Source: Nocardia fluminea
GTDB lineage: Bacteria; Actinomycetota; Actinomycetes; Mycobacteriales; Mycobacteriaceae
Length of the DNA: 64,000 bases
Direction: 5' to 3'
NCBI RefSeq assembly: GCF_002846365.1
Contig: NZ_PJMW01000002.1
Coordinates: 3,286,001 to 3,350,000, forward strand
Shown here piece after piece: positions 34,319 through 43,633 of the stretch. Under the pieces are notes generated by a model. The model was not told the origin of the DNA, searched no databases, and saw only the letters and a program-made list of their open reading frames with translations. The position numbers and the translations under genes were made by a program. The stretch's first letter is position 1. Every line of letters starts with the position of its first letter.

Positions 34319-36240
34319 GTACCTCCACCGACCAGCTCGACCCCGTTCTCGACATCGACGAGCTGACAGTGAGTTTCGGCGACAGAACGGTCGTCGACGG
34401 GGTGAGCTTGCGGGTTCACCGGGGCGAAGTCGTGGCGCTCGTCGGCGAGTCCGGCTCGGGCAAGTCGCTCACCGCGCGATCGGTGCTCGGACTGCTGCCG
34501 CAGACGGCACGGGCAGGCGGGTCGATCCGGCTCGCGGGCACCCAGGTCGTCGATGCGCCGGAGTCGGTGTTGCGGGACCTGCGTGGCACCGAGGCCGCCA
34601 TGGTCTTTCAGGAGCCGCAGACCGCACTGAACCCGGTGCAGAAGATCGGCACCCAGATCGCGCAGGCGCTGCGCGCGCACGGCGTGACCGACAAGGCCGC
34701 CGCGCGAACCCGCGCGATCGAACTGCTCACGGCCGTGGACATTCCGGAGCCGGACAAGCGCCTGGACTGGTACCCGCATCAGCTCTCCGGCGGGCAGAAA
34801 CAGCGCGTGGTCATCGCGCTCGCCCTGTCCGGCGAGCCCGCGCTGCTCATCGCCGACGAACCGACCACCGCCCTCGATGTCACGGTGCAGGCCGAGATTC
34901 TAGAACTGCTGCGCTCCCTGCAACGTCAGCGCGGAACGGCGGTCCTGTTCATCACCCACAACCTCGGCGTGGTCGCGGAGATCGCCGATCGGGTCGTGGT
35001 GATGCGCGAGGGGCGGGTGGTCGAGGAGCAGACGGTCTTCGGGTTGTTCGCCGAACCGGGGGAGGACTACACGCGGACGTTGCTCGCGGCGGTGCCGCGG
35101 TTGCCCGCGGTGTCATCGCGCGGCGCGGATCCAGAACCTGCCGCCGAGGCCGCGGCGAACAGCGTTGCCCCCGATGATGCCGAGGCCGCGGCGCTCACCG
35201 GTGCGTCGGGTGGTGACAGTGCCACGGTGCAGGCCGACGACAGCGAAGCCGGTGCGTCCGAAGACCAGGACGAGCCGTCGGCCCCGGCGGACGATGCGCC
35301 GACGGAACCGTCGGGGGGCGGTGTGCGCAGGATTCTGCGGCGGGTCGTGGTGCGTGGGCCCGCGGTTGTCGCCGAGAAGGGTGGCGGGCAGGGCGACGCC
35401 GAGTACCGCGATGTGCTGCGGATCGACGACATCTCGGTGGTGTACCCGGGACGCCACGGCGGCGCGTCTTTCCCCGCCCTGCAGGATATTTCGCTCACGC
35501 TCGGTCCCCGTGAAGTCCTCGGGCTGGTCGGTGAATCCGGGTCGGGCAAGAGCACACTGGGGCGTACCGCGCTCGGACTCGTACCGGCCACGTCGGGACG
35601 GGTGGAGCTGCAAGGGGTAGCGCTGACGGGACTGTCACGGCGCGAGCTGCGTGGACTGCGCAAGCACGTCGCGCTGGTGCATCAGGATGTGAGTGCCTCA
35701 CTCGATCCGCGACGCACCGTCGCCGACTCGATCGGCGAACCGTTGCAGGTGCACCGGGCCGCGTCGGGGGCGTTGTTGCAGGCCAAGATCGGCAACTTGC
35801 TCGAATCGGTACGGCTGCCGAGGGATTACGCGCAGCGTAGACCGGGCGAGCTGTCCGGTGGACAGCGGCAGCGGGTGGCCCTGGCTCGCGCACTGGCCTT
35901 GGCACCGCGCCTGCTGGTGGCCGACGAGCCGACCAGCGCGCTCGATGTGTCGGTGCAGGCTCAGGTGCTCGACCTCTTCGCCGACCTCCGCGCCGAGTAC
36001 GGCTTCGCCAGCCTGTTCATCAGTCACGATCTGGCCGTGGTGCACCAGGTCGCCGACCGGGTTGTGGTGCTGCGGCAGGGCCGGATCGTCGAAACCGGCG
36101 AGGTGCGCGCGGTATTCGCCGCACCGGCTCAGGAGTACACCCGCCGCCTGGTCGACGCGGTGCCCGTTCCCGATCCGTCGACGGCTCGGCGTGGGCGGGA
36201 CGGATCCGGGGCAGGCGCGCTACTGAGCATCGGGGCATGA
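34315..36240 (+). CDS. Fused dual ABC ATPase (DppD-DppF / GsiA type)
   Basis: A 641-residue protein with two complete ATPase domains. Each has Walker A GESGSGKS and a signature (LSGGQKQR in the first, LSGGQRQR in the second), and Walker B in LLIADEPTTALDV and LLVADEPTSALDV. A 100-residue Ala/Asp/Glu/Pro-rich acidic linker (about 265-370) separates them. A single fused ATPase with one binding protein and two permeases is the architecture of the glutathione importer GsiABCD, though other peptide importers share it. Its ATG overlaps the permease stop, and AAGGAG precedes it. Last gene before a strong hairpin. Confidence 0.92.
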   Translation: MSTSTDQLDPVLDIDELTVSFGDRTVVDGVSLRVHRGEVVALVGESGSGKSLTARSVLGLLPQTARAGGSIRLAGTQVVDAPESVLRDLRGTEAAMVFQEPQTALNPVQKIGTQIAQALRAHGVTDKAAARTRAIELLTAVDIPEPDKRLDWYPHQLSGGQKQRVVIALALSGEPALLIADEPTTALDVTVQAEILELLRSLQRQRGTAVLFITHNLGVVAEIADRVVVMREGRVVEEQTVFGLFAEPGEDYTRTLLAAVPRLPAVSSRGADPEPAAEAAANSVAPDDAEAAALTGASGGDSATVQADDSEAGASEDQDEPSAPADDAPTEPSGGGVRRILRRVVVRGPAVVAEKGGGQGDAEYRDVLRIDDISVVYPGRHGGASFPALQDISLTLGPREVLGLVGESGSGKSTLGRTALGLVPATSGRVELQGVALTGLSRRELRGLRKHVALVHQDVSASLDPRRTVADSIGEPLQVHRAASGALLQAKIGNLLESVRLPRDYAQRRPGELSGGQRQRVALARALALAPRLLVADEPTSALDVSVQAQVLDLFADLRAEYGFASLFISHDLAVVHQVADRVVVLRQGRIVETGEVRAVFAAPAQEYTRRLVDAVPVPDPSTARRGRDGSGAGALLSIGA

Positions 36241-36244
36241 CGTG

Positions 36245-36278
36245 GACGAGCCGCCGGTAGCGATACCGGCGGCTCGTC
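36245..36278. terminator. Bidirectional hairpin terminator
   Basis: GACGAGCCGCCGGTA and its exact complement form a 15-bp stem with loop GCGA, four bases after the ATPase stop and 12 bases after the stop of the convergent small gene. No T tract. Confidence 0.65.
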
Positions 36279-36290
36279 GACACACGTATC

Positions 36291-36452
36291 TCAGTGATGG
36301 CCGGGGCGGCGCTGTTCACGCCGATCGTCCTGGCCTGCTCGCGTCATGCCTTGCGAGTCCTGCCCCTGCTCCTGCCGCTGCTGCTGCTCCTGCTGCTGGC
36401 GCGGCATCTGCTTGGGCATCTTCTTCGGTGCTTTTTTAGACTTGTCAGCCAT
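36291..36452 (-). CDS. Small Lys/Gln-rich protein
   Basis: A 53-residue, strongly basic, low-complexity protein. It begins MADKSKKAPKKMPKQMPRQ, continues with a Gln/Glu/Arg tract, and ends DDRREQRRPGHH. GGAAAGGA and GTGGAG lie upstream of the ATG. It is predicted disordered and soluble. Small Lys-rich proteins starting MADKSKK are common in actinobacteria, possibly nucleic-acid binding, but I cannot name a function. The opposite-strand reading (Leu-rich and membrane-like) is an artefact of the CAG-type codons. Confidence 0.6.
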   Translation of the reverse strand: MADKSKKAPKKMPKQMPRQQQEQQQRQEQGQDSQGMTRAGQDDRREQRRPGHH

Positions 36453-36741
36453 CTCCACACGGTCCTTTCCGAGGGATAAGTGATTAAGCCTTCAACGCAC
36501 TGTCCGACGCAATCCACCTCGCATGCGGGGCGTCCCACGCCTGACCCGTCCAACAATAAGCACCATTACGGCAAGAGGGTAGACCTGAGCCCAAAATAGG
36601 TTACTGACCTGCCGAAATGCGGCGTGTCCGTCGGCTTCTGGAGTAATCCGCCCACATAAACCGGGCTTTTCCGTTCTGTGACAATTCGAGAAACGCGCCG
36701 GGTGCGGGAGATTCGATCTCGATTATTCTCCGGAGCCCCGG
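36453..36741. other. Intergenic region without a recognised gene
   Basis: About 290 bases, less GC-rich than the neighbours, upstream of the small basic gene and at the 3' end of mobA-moeA. It should hold the small gene's promoter. I see no further gene, repeat or clear terminator. Confidence 0.5.
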
Positions 36742-38481
36742 TCAGGAAGGGAGGGGGATGAATTCGACTGTCGATCCGTCGGTGGCGTTCGGGGGGACGA
36801 TGACCAGGCCGTCGCGGTCGATGAGGCCGGCGAGGTGGGCGGTGCGGACGGTGGGGTCGCCGAGCCAGCCGCCGTCGGGGGCGTAGCGGGCGGGGGTGAT
36901 GCGGTGGACGGGGGCGGTGATGGCGGCGGCGTTGTGGAGCGGGCCGAGGATTTTTCGGGGGAGGGGGGCGCCGGTGCGGGCGGCGACGATCGCGGGGGTG
37001 AGGGCGAGCAGGACGGCGATGGCGGCGAAGGGATTGCCGGGGAGGCCGAGGATGGTCGGGCCCGTGGGGAGTTCGGCGACGACGGTGGAACCGCCTGGGC
37101 GCAAGGCTAGGCGGGGAACCAGGACGCGGGCTTCGGCTCGCGCCAGAGCGGTGCGGAGTTGATCGGCGGCGCCGCCGCCGGTGGCGCCGACCACCACGAG
37201 CAAATCGAAATCCGCTGTGTCGGTGAGCATGTCGTCGAAGCTGTGGGCGGTGTCGCGCAGATGGACCCGGTCGGTGACGTGAAGGCCGCAGCCCGCGAGC
37301 AGATCTGGCAGGACGGGCCCGATCGAGTCGCGGGTCTGGCCGGTCTGGAGCGGGCCGGTGCTGCGAATTTCGTCGCCGGTCATGACAATTCGCGCACGCA
37401 CCGGTCCACGCACGGTGCCGGTGGTGACTTCGACCGAGGCGGCCGCCGAGCGCAGAGCGGCGGTGACCCGGGTGCCCGCCGGCGCCACGAGGTCACCGAT
37501 CTTCCTGTCCTCGCCGCTTTTTCGGACATCACCCCGGATCGGCCTGTCGGGGAGGCGGGCCAGTTCGTCGCCGGTGACAGCGGCGAATTCGTCGCGCAGC
37601 ACCGACGTGGTGCCGTCCGGAACGTGGGCGCCGGTGGCGATGCGCACCGCCTCGCCGGGGAGTAGACCCGCCGGCCGCGCACCACCCGCGAATCCGACAT
37701 CGCGGCGCAACTGCCACGGGCCGTCGCCGCACACGGCGTAACCGTCCATGGCCGAGACATCGAAGCGGGGCAGTGGGCCCGCGGCGACGATCGGGGCGGC
37801 CAGCGCGGCGCCGGAGACTTCGCCCAGCGCCGCGTCATAGGCGACCAGGGTCGACAAGCCGGAACCGATGCGTTCGCGCGCTTCGGTGAGATCGAGCCGG
37901 GCCGACGCGCGGTCGGAAGATAGGGACTCGCGTGCGCGACGGACCTCTTCCTCGGTATCGCAGTCGGCGATGTCCGGCAGCTCGACCAGGACGGTCTCGG
38001 CAGGCACGATCGCCTTCATCGGCTGATTCACCAGCGAGTCCAGGCCGGTCAGCGCCGCCACCAGCGCACTGCGTCGCCAGACGCCGACGAGATACTGGGG
38101 ACGCCCGGAGGCGTCGATCGCGAAAACGGCGTCCGCGGTGGATTCGGTGGCGCTGCGCAGCAATTCGTGGACGGTGTCGCCGGTCAGGAAAGGCATGTCG
38201 GCCGCGAGCACGACCACCAGGGACGCGGTGGAGCCGAGTGCGGTGAGTCCGGTGCCGATCGCCGCGACCGGGCCGGAACCCGGTGGCACCTCACGAACCT
38301 GGCCGAATCGCGCATCGAGTTCGGGGCGGTGCGGACCGACCACCACGACCTCGGCGCAGTCGCGCACCGCGTCCAACGCGGCGTCGAGCATCGACCGCCC
38401 ACCGATCATGATCGCCGGTTTGTCGACCCCACCCATCCGGCTGGCTCGCCCACCGGCGAGCACGATCGCATCGGCGGTCAT
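36742..38481 (-). CDS. MobA-MoeA fusion, molybdenum cofactor biosynthesis
   Basis: A 579-residue two-domain protein. Residues about 1-185 are a MobA-type nucleotidyltransferase: LAGGRASRMGGVDKPAI with its lysine, then VVLAADMPFL with the metal Asp. Residues about 195-579 are MoeA: RFDVSAMDGYAV, GEAVRIATGAHVPDG, the molybdate-insertion region LLVVVGATGGGAADQLR and GLPGNPFAA. MoeA inserts molybdate into molybdopterin and MobA adds GMP, so the two act in sequence to make MGD. NarG in this window needs that cofactor. The GATGGGAAD segment departs from the usual TGGVSVG pattern of MoeA, so that site deserves checking. Confidence 0.9.
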   Translation of the reverse strand: MTADAIVLAGGRASRMGGVDKPAIMIGGRSMLDAALDAVRDCAEVVVVGPHRPELDARFGQVREVPPGSGPVAAIGTGLTALGSTASLVVVLAADMPFLTGDTVHELLRSATESTADAVFAIDASGRPQYLVGVWRRSALVAALTGLDSLVNQPMKAIVPAETVLVELPDIADCDTEEEVRRARESLSSDRASARLDLTEARERIGSGLSTLVAYDAALGEVSGAALAAPIVAAGPLPRFDVSAMDGYAVCGDGPWQLRRDVGFAGGARPAGLLPGEAVRIATGAHVPDGTTSVLRDEFAAVTGDELARLPDRPIRGDVRKSGEDRKIGDLVAPAGTRVTAALRSAAASVEVTTGTVRGPVRARIVMTGDEIRSTGPLQTGQTRDSIGPVLPDLLAGCGLHVTDRVHLRDTAHSFDDMLTDTADFDLLVVVGATGGGAADQLRTALARAEARVLVPRLALRPGGSTVVAELPTGPTILGLPGNPFAAIAVLLALTPAIVAARTGAPLPRKILGPLHNAAAITAPVHRITPARYAPDGGWLGDPTVRTAHLAGLIDRDGLVIVPPNATDGSTVEFIPLPS

Positions 38482-38621
38482 CGGCTGACTCGGAATCGGG
38501 TGATCGGCACGAAAGCCATGCTAGTAGGGCGCGACCCCGATGCCCGAGTCCGCGCAGCCGCTCCTGTCCGCCGGGAAGTCCGTGGCCGAAAGCGCAGGTC
38601 CGGCCGGAACGACCGGTGTGC

Positions 38622-38912
38622 TCAGAGTCGCGCCGTACGGAGAACCACCCGGCCGTCGATGATCGGGACGCCCTCCTCGCCGAGCAGCCGAAGCTGACGA
38701 GCGGCCAGGTGGGCGGCGGGGCGTCCGGACGAGCCGATGACACGATGCCACGGGAGGTCGGCGGAATCGGTGCGCATGATCCAGCCGACCGTGCGGGCCG
38801 AGGACAATCCGGCCGCGGCGGCGATGTCGCCGTAGGTGGCGACCCGGCCGGGCGGAATCGCGGCGACGAGTTCGCGAACCTTCTCCACCTGTTCCTCCGT
38901 CGTGACGGCCAT
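38622..38912 (-). CDS. Alkyltransferase-like protein (ATL)
   Basis: A 96-residue MGMT-family DNA-binding domain. The arginine-finger region is SSARTVGWIMRT. The active-site motif is PWHR instead of PCHR, so the methyl-accepting Cys is replaced by Trp. ATL proteins bind O6-alkylguanine, flip the base and hand it to nucleotide excision repair rather than repairing it themselves. Its ATG lies four bases after the hydrolase stop, suggesting co-transcription. It fits the neighbouring adnAB and uvrD2 repair genes. Confidence 0.92.
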   Translation of the reverse strand: MAVTTEEQVEKVRELVAAIPPGRVATYGDIAAAAGLSSARTVGWIMRTDSADLPWHRVIGSSGRPAAHLAARQLRLLGEEGVPIIDGRVVLRTARL

Positions 38913-38916
38913 CGAG

Positions 38917-39705
38917 CTACAGGACCGTGGCGATCAGCGCGGCCGTGTCGGCGGGACGGGCCTGGGCGACCATGTGATCGCAGTCCCAGACCTCGGCGGT
39001 GAAGGTGTCGAGATGGGTCGTGAGGGCGTCGAGGAACTCCGCGGTGACGTACGGCGGCTGCACCTTGGCGGCGCGGACCAGCACCGTCGGCAGATCGGCG
39101 GGCGGCAGCACGAACGGTCGCGCCAGCTGACCCCAGTACGAGGTGATCGCCGGTTGGAAGATGCGCCAGCCGACCCGCCCACCCTCGGTCGGCACGAGAT
39201 GTTCGGCCAGCTCCCGCTCCAGCACCTCGGGATCGACCTCGTCGGGTCCCCACGCGCTGACCTGCTTGTCGGAACGGGCCTCGGCGAGATCGGTGTAATC
39301 GGGGGAGGTTAGGTTGGCGAGGGCGACCTGCTCGATCAGCTTCGCGTCGATGCCGATCGCGGGATCGAGCAGAACGAGCGCGCGCACGAGATCGGGGTGC
39401 TGCCGGGCCAGATGGATGCCCGCCGCGCCGCCGAAGGAGTGACCCACCACGACGACCGGTCCGTCGGTCTCGGCGCGCAGCAGCTGCGCGAGATCGGCGA
39501 CGATCGTTTCGAGATCCCAGGGCGGCAGCGAGGTGGAACGGCCGTGTCCGCGCAGGTCGGGCGCGATGATCCGGGCCTGGGGCAGGTGTTCGGTGGCCAG
39601 GGTTTCCCATCGGTTGCCATGGCCGGTGAGACCGTGCAGGGCGAGGACGACGGGACCGTCGGCGGGGCCGAATCGGTGCACATGAAGCGACGACACGACT
39701 GCCAT
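38917..39705 (-). CDS. Alpha/beta-fold hydrolase
   Basis: A 262-residue hydrolase. Typical parts are ALHGLTGHGNRWE, then IIAPDLRGHGRS. The nucleophile elbow is VVGHSFGGAAG (Ser). The expected C-terminal His is in WDCDHMVAQARP, and an acidic residue precedes it. The start MAVVSSLHVHRFG lacks a strong Shine-Dalgarno sequence, and a GTG five codons earlier is possible. It lies upstream of the ATL gene on the same strand and divergent from adnA. Substrate unknown. Confidence 0.87.
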   Translation of the reverse strand: MAVVSSLHVHRFGPADGPVVLALHGLTGHGNRWETLATEHLPQARIIAPDLRGHGRSTSLPPWDLETIVADLAQLLRAETDGPVVVVGHSFGGAAGIHLARQHPDLVRALVLLDPAIGIDAKLIEQVALANLTSPDYTDLAEARSDKQVSAWGPDEVDPEVLERELAEHLVPTEGGRVGWRIFQPAITSYWGQLARPFVLPPADLPTVLVRAAKVQPPYVTAEFLDALTTHLDTFTAEVWDCDHMVAQARPADTAALIATVL

Positions 39706-39790
39706 TCTGGCCGGTCGCACCCGCTCTCGCAGCGTGTCCCCCCGGTAGGGGTGCGCCGGTGTGTCGGACTGGTCTGTTGCAATAGCCGAT

Positions 39791-42700
39791 GTGGTGCGAT
39801 CGGATAGCTCGGTGCGACTCGTGCGCCGGACAACGCGGGCGCCCCGGCCGCGGGCCTGGGGCGCGTCCGTTCGCGCGCTGTTCGCCGAGCAGGCCCAGCC
39901 CGCGCCGCCGCGTCCGGGGTGGCGGCCGTGGCAGGTGATGGGCGGTCCGGGAACGGGCAAGACCGCGCTGCTGGTCGATCTGGTGACTGCGCGGATCGTC
40001 GACGGTGCCGACCCGGCATCGGTGCTGGTCCTCACCCACACCAAGCACGCGGCCGCGGCACTGCGCGACGCGATCACCCACCAGCTCGGGCCCGGTACGG
40101 GTGGCATTCCGGGCGCGAGCCGGGAACCGATGGTGCGCACGCTGCACTCCTACGCGTTCTCGGTGCTGCGCCGGCACGCGGATCTGCACGGCAATCCGCC
40201 GCCGCGGCTGCTCACCGGCGCCGAACAGGACGCGGTGCTGCGGGAGATGCTGCGCGGAGATCTCGCCGACATCGAAGCCGGGGCGGGTGGTCTGTGGCCG
40301 CCGCGGTTACAGCCCGCGCTGGCACTGGGCGGATTCGCCGAGCAACTGCGTGATCTGATGCTGCGCGCGACCGAGCGTGGGCTCGGCCCGGAAGACCTGA
40401 TGGCACTCGGTTGCGAGCACGACAACGACGCGTGGGTGGCGGCCGGGCGCTTCTTCCAGCGCTACGAACAGGCGTCGATGCTGCGCTGGTCGGTCGGTGT
40501 CGCCGCGCCGGAGGCCACCGCGCCCGCTCTCGATGCCGCGGAACTGGTCGGCGCCGCCCTGGACGCCCTCGCCGGCGACCGCAATCTGCTCGCCGCCGAA
40601 CGGGATCGGATTCGCTACCTGCTCGTCGACGACGCACAGCACCTCGACCCGCAGGCCGCGACGCTCGTGCGCGCCATCGGCAGCGGCAGTGCGAGCACCG
40701 TCGTCACCGGCGACCCGGACCAGGCGGTCTTCACCTTCCGTGGCGCGGATTCGCACTTCCTCACCGACCTCGACACGCTCCCACAGCGGCGAATCACGTT
40801 GCGCCACAACTATCGAAGTGGTGCGCCGATCCGGTTGGCGAATGCGCGGATCGCGGCGAGATTGCCGGGCAGCGCGCGACACCGGGTATTGCCCGGGCAC
40901 GAGAACGACCAGCTCGAATCCAGGGAAACGCCGACAGCGGGCGAGGACTCGGCGAATGGCGGCGCTGATCAGTTGGCGCGGGTCGTAGTAGACCACCGCG
41001 CGGCCGCATTCGATGGCGGGGCACCCGACAACGAACCGGCCCCGTGGGCGTTTCGCGAGCCGTTGCCGCTCGACGACGAGCCACCGCCCGATGACGAGTG
41101 GCTGGTGTCGGAGGGAGAAGAAGGATCGCCCCAGGACCTACCGCCGGCCGACGAGTCGAGTGTGCGGGTGCGAGTGCTGTCGACTCCGGCGAAGGAGGCG
41201 GCGCTGATCGCCGACCATCTGCGTCGCGCGCACCTCACCGACGGTGTGCCGTGGTCGGCGATGGCGGTGATCGTGCGGTCGGTGCCGTTGTCGCTGGCGC
41301 CGTTGCGGCGGGCGCTGCTGGCAGCGGGGGTGCCGGTACGCAGGCCCGCGGTGGCCGAGCCGTTGGCGCGGCGGCGTGGGGCGGCGTGGATGGTGCTGGC
41401 GCTGCGCGTGTTGCTGGCGGGCGATTCCTCGCGGCCGGGGTCGCGACGGGCGATCGAGGCGATGTTCTCGTCGGACGACGCGATGGAGCTGCTGTCGGGC
41501 CCGCTCGGCGGGGCCGACCAGATCGCGCTGCGCCGGTTGCGTCGCGGTGTGCGCCGCAGCGTGCTCGATCTGGAACGCACGGGCGCGCTCGCAGAACCTT
41601 TCGCCGACGATGCCGATCAGTTCCTGCTCTGGGACGACACCGTGCCCGCGCCGGTGCTCGCCGAACCCGAACCGGAGCCGATCGACGACGACTGGCTGCC
41701 GCCCCCGGACCCCGACGATCCGCTGCGCCCGGAACCCGAACCGGACTTCGACATCGCCGAACGGCTACCCGACGACATCGACCTCCTCGACGCCGAGAAC
41801 CCGCCCGCCGCGCGCACTGTCGTGGAAACCGTGCGCCCGGAGTCGCCCGCGGTGCCGTTGATCGACCAGTCCTCGGCCGAGGTACTGCGCGATCTGATCG
41901 TCGGAATCGGCGAGGACCGTGTGCTCGACGGGCTCACCGAGGTCGAGGCGGCGCCGCTGCGTCGCGTGTTGCGCGCCGTGGCGAAGGCCAAGGAGACCCA
42001 GGCCAGGGGTCAGGGGCTCGAAGACGTGCTGTGGACGTTGTGGACGAACTCGCGGCTGGAGCGCCGCTGGTTCCGGCAGTCGCGGCGCGGCGGCGCGGCG
42101 GGCATGCAGGCCGATCGCGACCTCGACGCGGCCGTCGAATTGTTCGACGCCGCGGCGTCTTACGTCGACCGGTTGCCGAAGGCGAGCATCGACGGTTTCG
42201 TCGAATATCTGCTGCACCAGCAACTCGCGCAACAGGGCAGGCCGCTCACCGCCGAGGGTGAGGCGGTGACCCTGCTCAGCGCCCACGCCGCGGCGGGCCG
42301 GGAGTGGGACGTGGTGGCGGTCGCGGCCGTGCAGGAGGGCATCTGGCCCAACCCGCGCTCGCGGGGCACACTGCTGCACACCGAGGATCTCGTCGATTTG
42401 GTCGCCGGGGTCGATTCGAGCGCGACCGTGAGCCGGGCCGCGCCGATCCTGGCCGAGGAACGCAGGCTGCTGCTCGTGGCGTGCAGCCGCGCACGGCGGT
42501 CGCTGCTGGTGACCGCAGTCGAATCCGCCGCGGGCGACCAGGATCTGGTGCCGTCGCGGTTTCTCACCGAACTCGTCGGCGACGACGACAGCGGCGAGCC
42601 CGGCGCGCTACCGGTCGCCGATCCCGGGCGGGCGCTGGTGATGCACGCGCTGGTCGCCGAACTGCGCGGGGTCGTGTGTGATCCCGGCGCCGACCCCGGG

Positions 42701-43633
42701 CGGCGTGACCGGGCCGCACGGCAGCTCGCGCGCCTAGCCGACGCGGGCGTGCCCGGAACCGATCCCGGCGACTGGTACGGCACCGCCGAACTCAGCTCGC
42801 AGCGCGAACTCTGGGACGACGACGATTCGCCGATCGGGCTCTCACCCTCGACAGTCGAACTGCTGCGCACCTGCCCGTTGCGCTGGGCGCTGGAACGGCA
42901 CGGCGGCACCGACGGCGACAACCCGCACGCCGTGAAGGGCAATCTCGTGCACACGCTCGTGCAGGCACTGGCCGGTGATGTCCCCGAGGCGCAGGTGCGC
43001 GCGGCGCTGGACCAGGCGTGGCGAACGATCGACCCGGCCGACGGCTGGCATTCGCGTCAGGAACTGCGCCGCACCGAGACCATGCTGGAGACCTTCCTGG
43101 CCTGGGTGCGCACCACGCGCGGCGAACTCACCCAGGCCGGGGTGGAGGTGCCGGTGGACTGCGTGCTGCCCGCGCGGACGGAAGGCGCACGGGCCGTGCG
43201 CATCCGGGGACGCATCGATCGGCTCGAACGAGACGCGCAGGGGCGCTTCGTCATCGTCGACGTGAAGACGGGCAAGACGCCGGTCAGCGAGAAGGCGGTG
43301 GCCGACCACGCGCAGCTGGCGACCTACCAGGTGGCAGCCGCGCACGGGGCGCTGGACGAGGACGAGTCCGACGAGCCGGCGCCCGTGATCGACCCCGGTG
43401 GCGCGCGGCTGGTCTATGTCGCCAAGCCGAACCGCAAGACCGGCGCGGCGGAACGGACACAGAACGCGCTCGACGGCGAGGGCCTCGACCAGTGGCGCAC
43501 CACCATTCACGACGCGGCCGACGCGACCCGAGGGCCCGGCTATCTGGCGGTGCGCAATGACGGGTGCAGGCACTGCCCGGTCGCGGGCAGTTGCCCGGTG
43601 CAGGACACCGGACGGCAGGTGACCGACGAGTGA
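39791..43633 (+). CDS. adnA: AdnA subunit of the AdnAB helicase-nuclease
   Basis: A 1280-residue UvrD-like motor fused to a C-terminal RecB-type nuclease. Walker A is GGPGTGKT (about 51-58), Walker B is LLVDDAQHL, and TGDPDQAVFTFRGA is motif III. The nuclease has GRIDRLE, IVDVKTGK and QLATYQ. Cysteines in RTCPLRW and CRHCPVAGSCP can hold the 4Fe-4S cluster of this family. AdnAB resects double-strand breaks for recombination in mycobacteria. This copy is longer than the mycobacterial subunit (about 1050) because of acidic, probably disordered inserts at about 375-465 and 610-680. The start is uncertain: GTG 39791, 39794 or 39761. Coupled to adnB. Confidence 0.9.
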   Translation: MVRSDSSVRLVRRTTRAPRPRAWGASVRALFAEQAQPAPPRPGWRPWQVMGGPGTGKTALLVDLVTARIVDGADPASVLVLTHTKHAAAALRDAITHQLGPGTGGIPGASREPMVRTLHSYAFSVLRRHADLHGNPPPRLLTGAEQDAVLREMLRGDLADIEAGAGGLWPPRLQPALALGGFAEQLRDLMLRATERGLGPEDLMALGCEHDNDAWVAAGRFFQRYEQASMLRWSVGVAAPEATAPALDAAELVGAALDALAGDRNLLAAERDRIRYLLVDDAQHLDPQAATLVRAIGSGSASTVVTGDPDQAVFTFRGADSHFLTDLDTLPQRRITLRHNYRSGAPIRLANARIAARLPGSARHRVLPGHENDQLESRETPTAGEDSANGGADQLARVVVDHRAAAFDGGAPDNEPAPWAFREPLPLDDEPPPDDEWLVSEGEEGSPQDLPPADESSVRVRVLSTPAKEAALIADHLRRAHLTDGVPWSAMAVIVRSVPLSLAPLRRALLAAGVPVRRPAVAEPLARRRGAAWMVLALRVLLAGDSSRPGSRRAIEAMFSSDDAMELLSGPLGGADQIALRRLRRGVRRSVLDLERTGALAEPFADDADQFLLWDDTVPAPVLAEPEPEPIDDDWLPPPDPDDPLRPEPEPDFDIAERLPDDIDLLDAENPPAARTVVETVRPESPAVPLIDQSSAEVLRDLIVGIGEDRVLDGLTEVEAAPLRRVLRAVAKAKETQARGQGLEDVLWTLWTNSRLERRWFRQSRRGGAAGMQADRDLDAAVELFDAAASYVDRLPKASIDGFVEYLLHQQLAQQGRPLTAEGEAVTLLSAHAAAGREWDVVAVAAVQEGIWPNPRSRGTLLHTEDLVDLVAGVDSSATVSRAAPILAEERRLLLVACSRARRSLLVTAVESAAGDQDLVPSRFLTELVGDDDSGEPGALPVADPGRALVMHALVAELRGVVCDPGADPGRRDRAARQLARLADAGVPGTDPGDWYGTAELSSQRELWDDDDSPIGLSPSTVELLRTCPLRWALERHGGTDGDNPHAVKGNLVHTLVQALAGDVPEAQVRAALDQAWRTIDPADGWHSRQELRRTETMLETFLAWVRTTRGELTQAGVEVPVDCVLPARTEGARAVRIRGRIDRLERDAQGRFVIVDVKTGKTPVSEKAVADHAQLATYQVAAAHGALDEDESDEPAPVIDPGGARLVYVAKPNRKTGAAERTQNALDGEGLDQWRTTIHDAADATRGPGYLAVRNDGCRHCPVAGSCPVQDTGRQVTDE

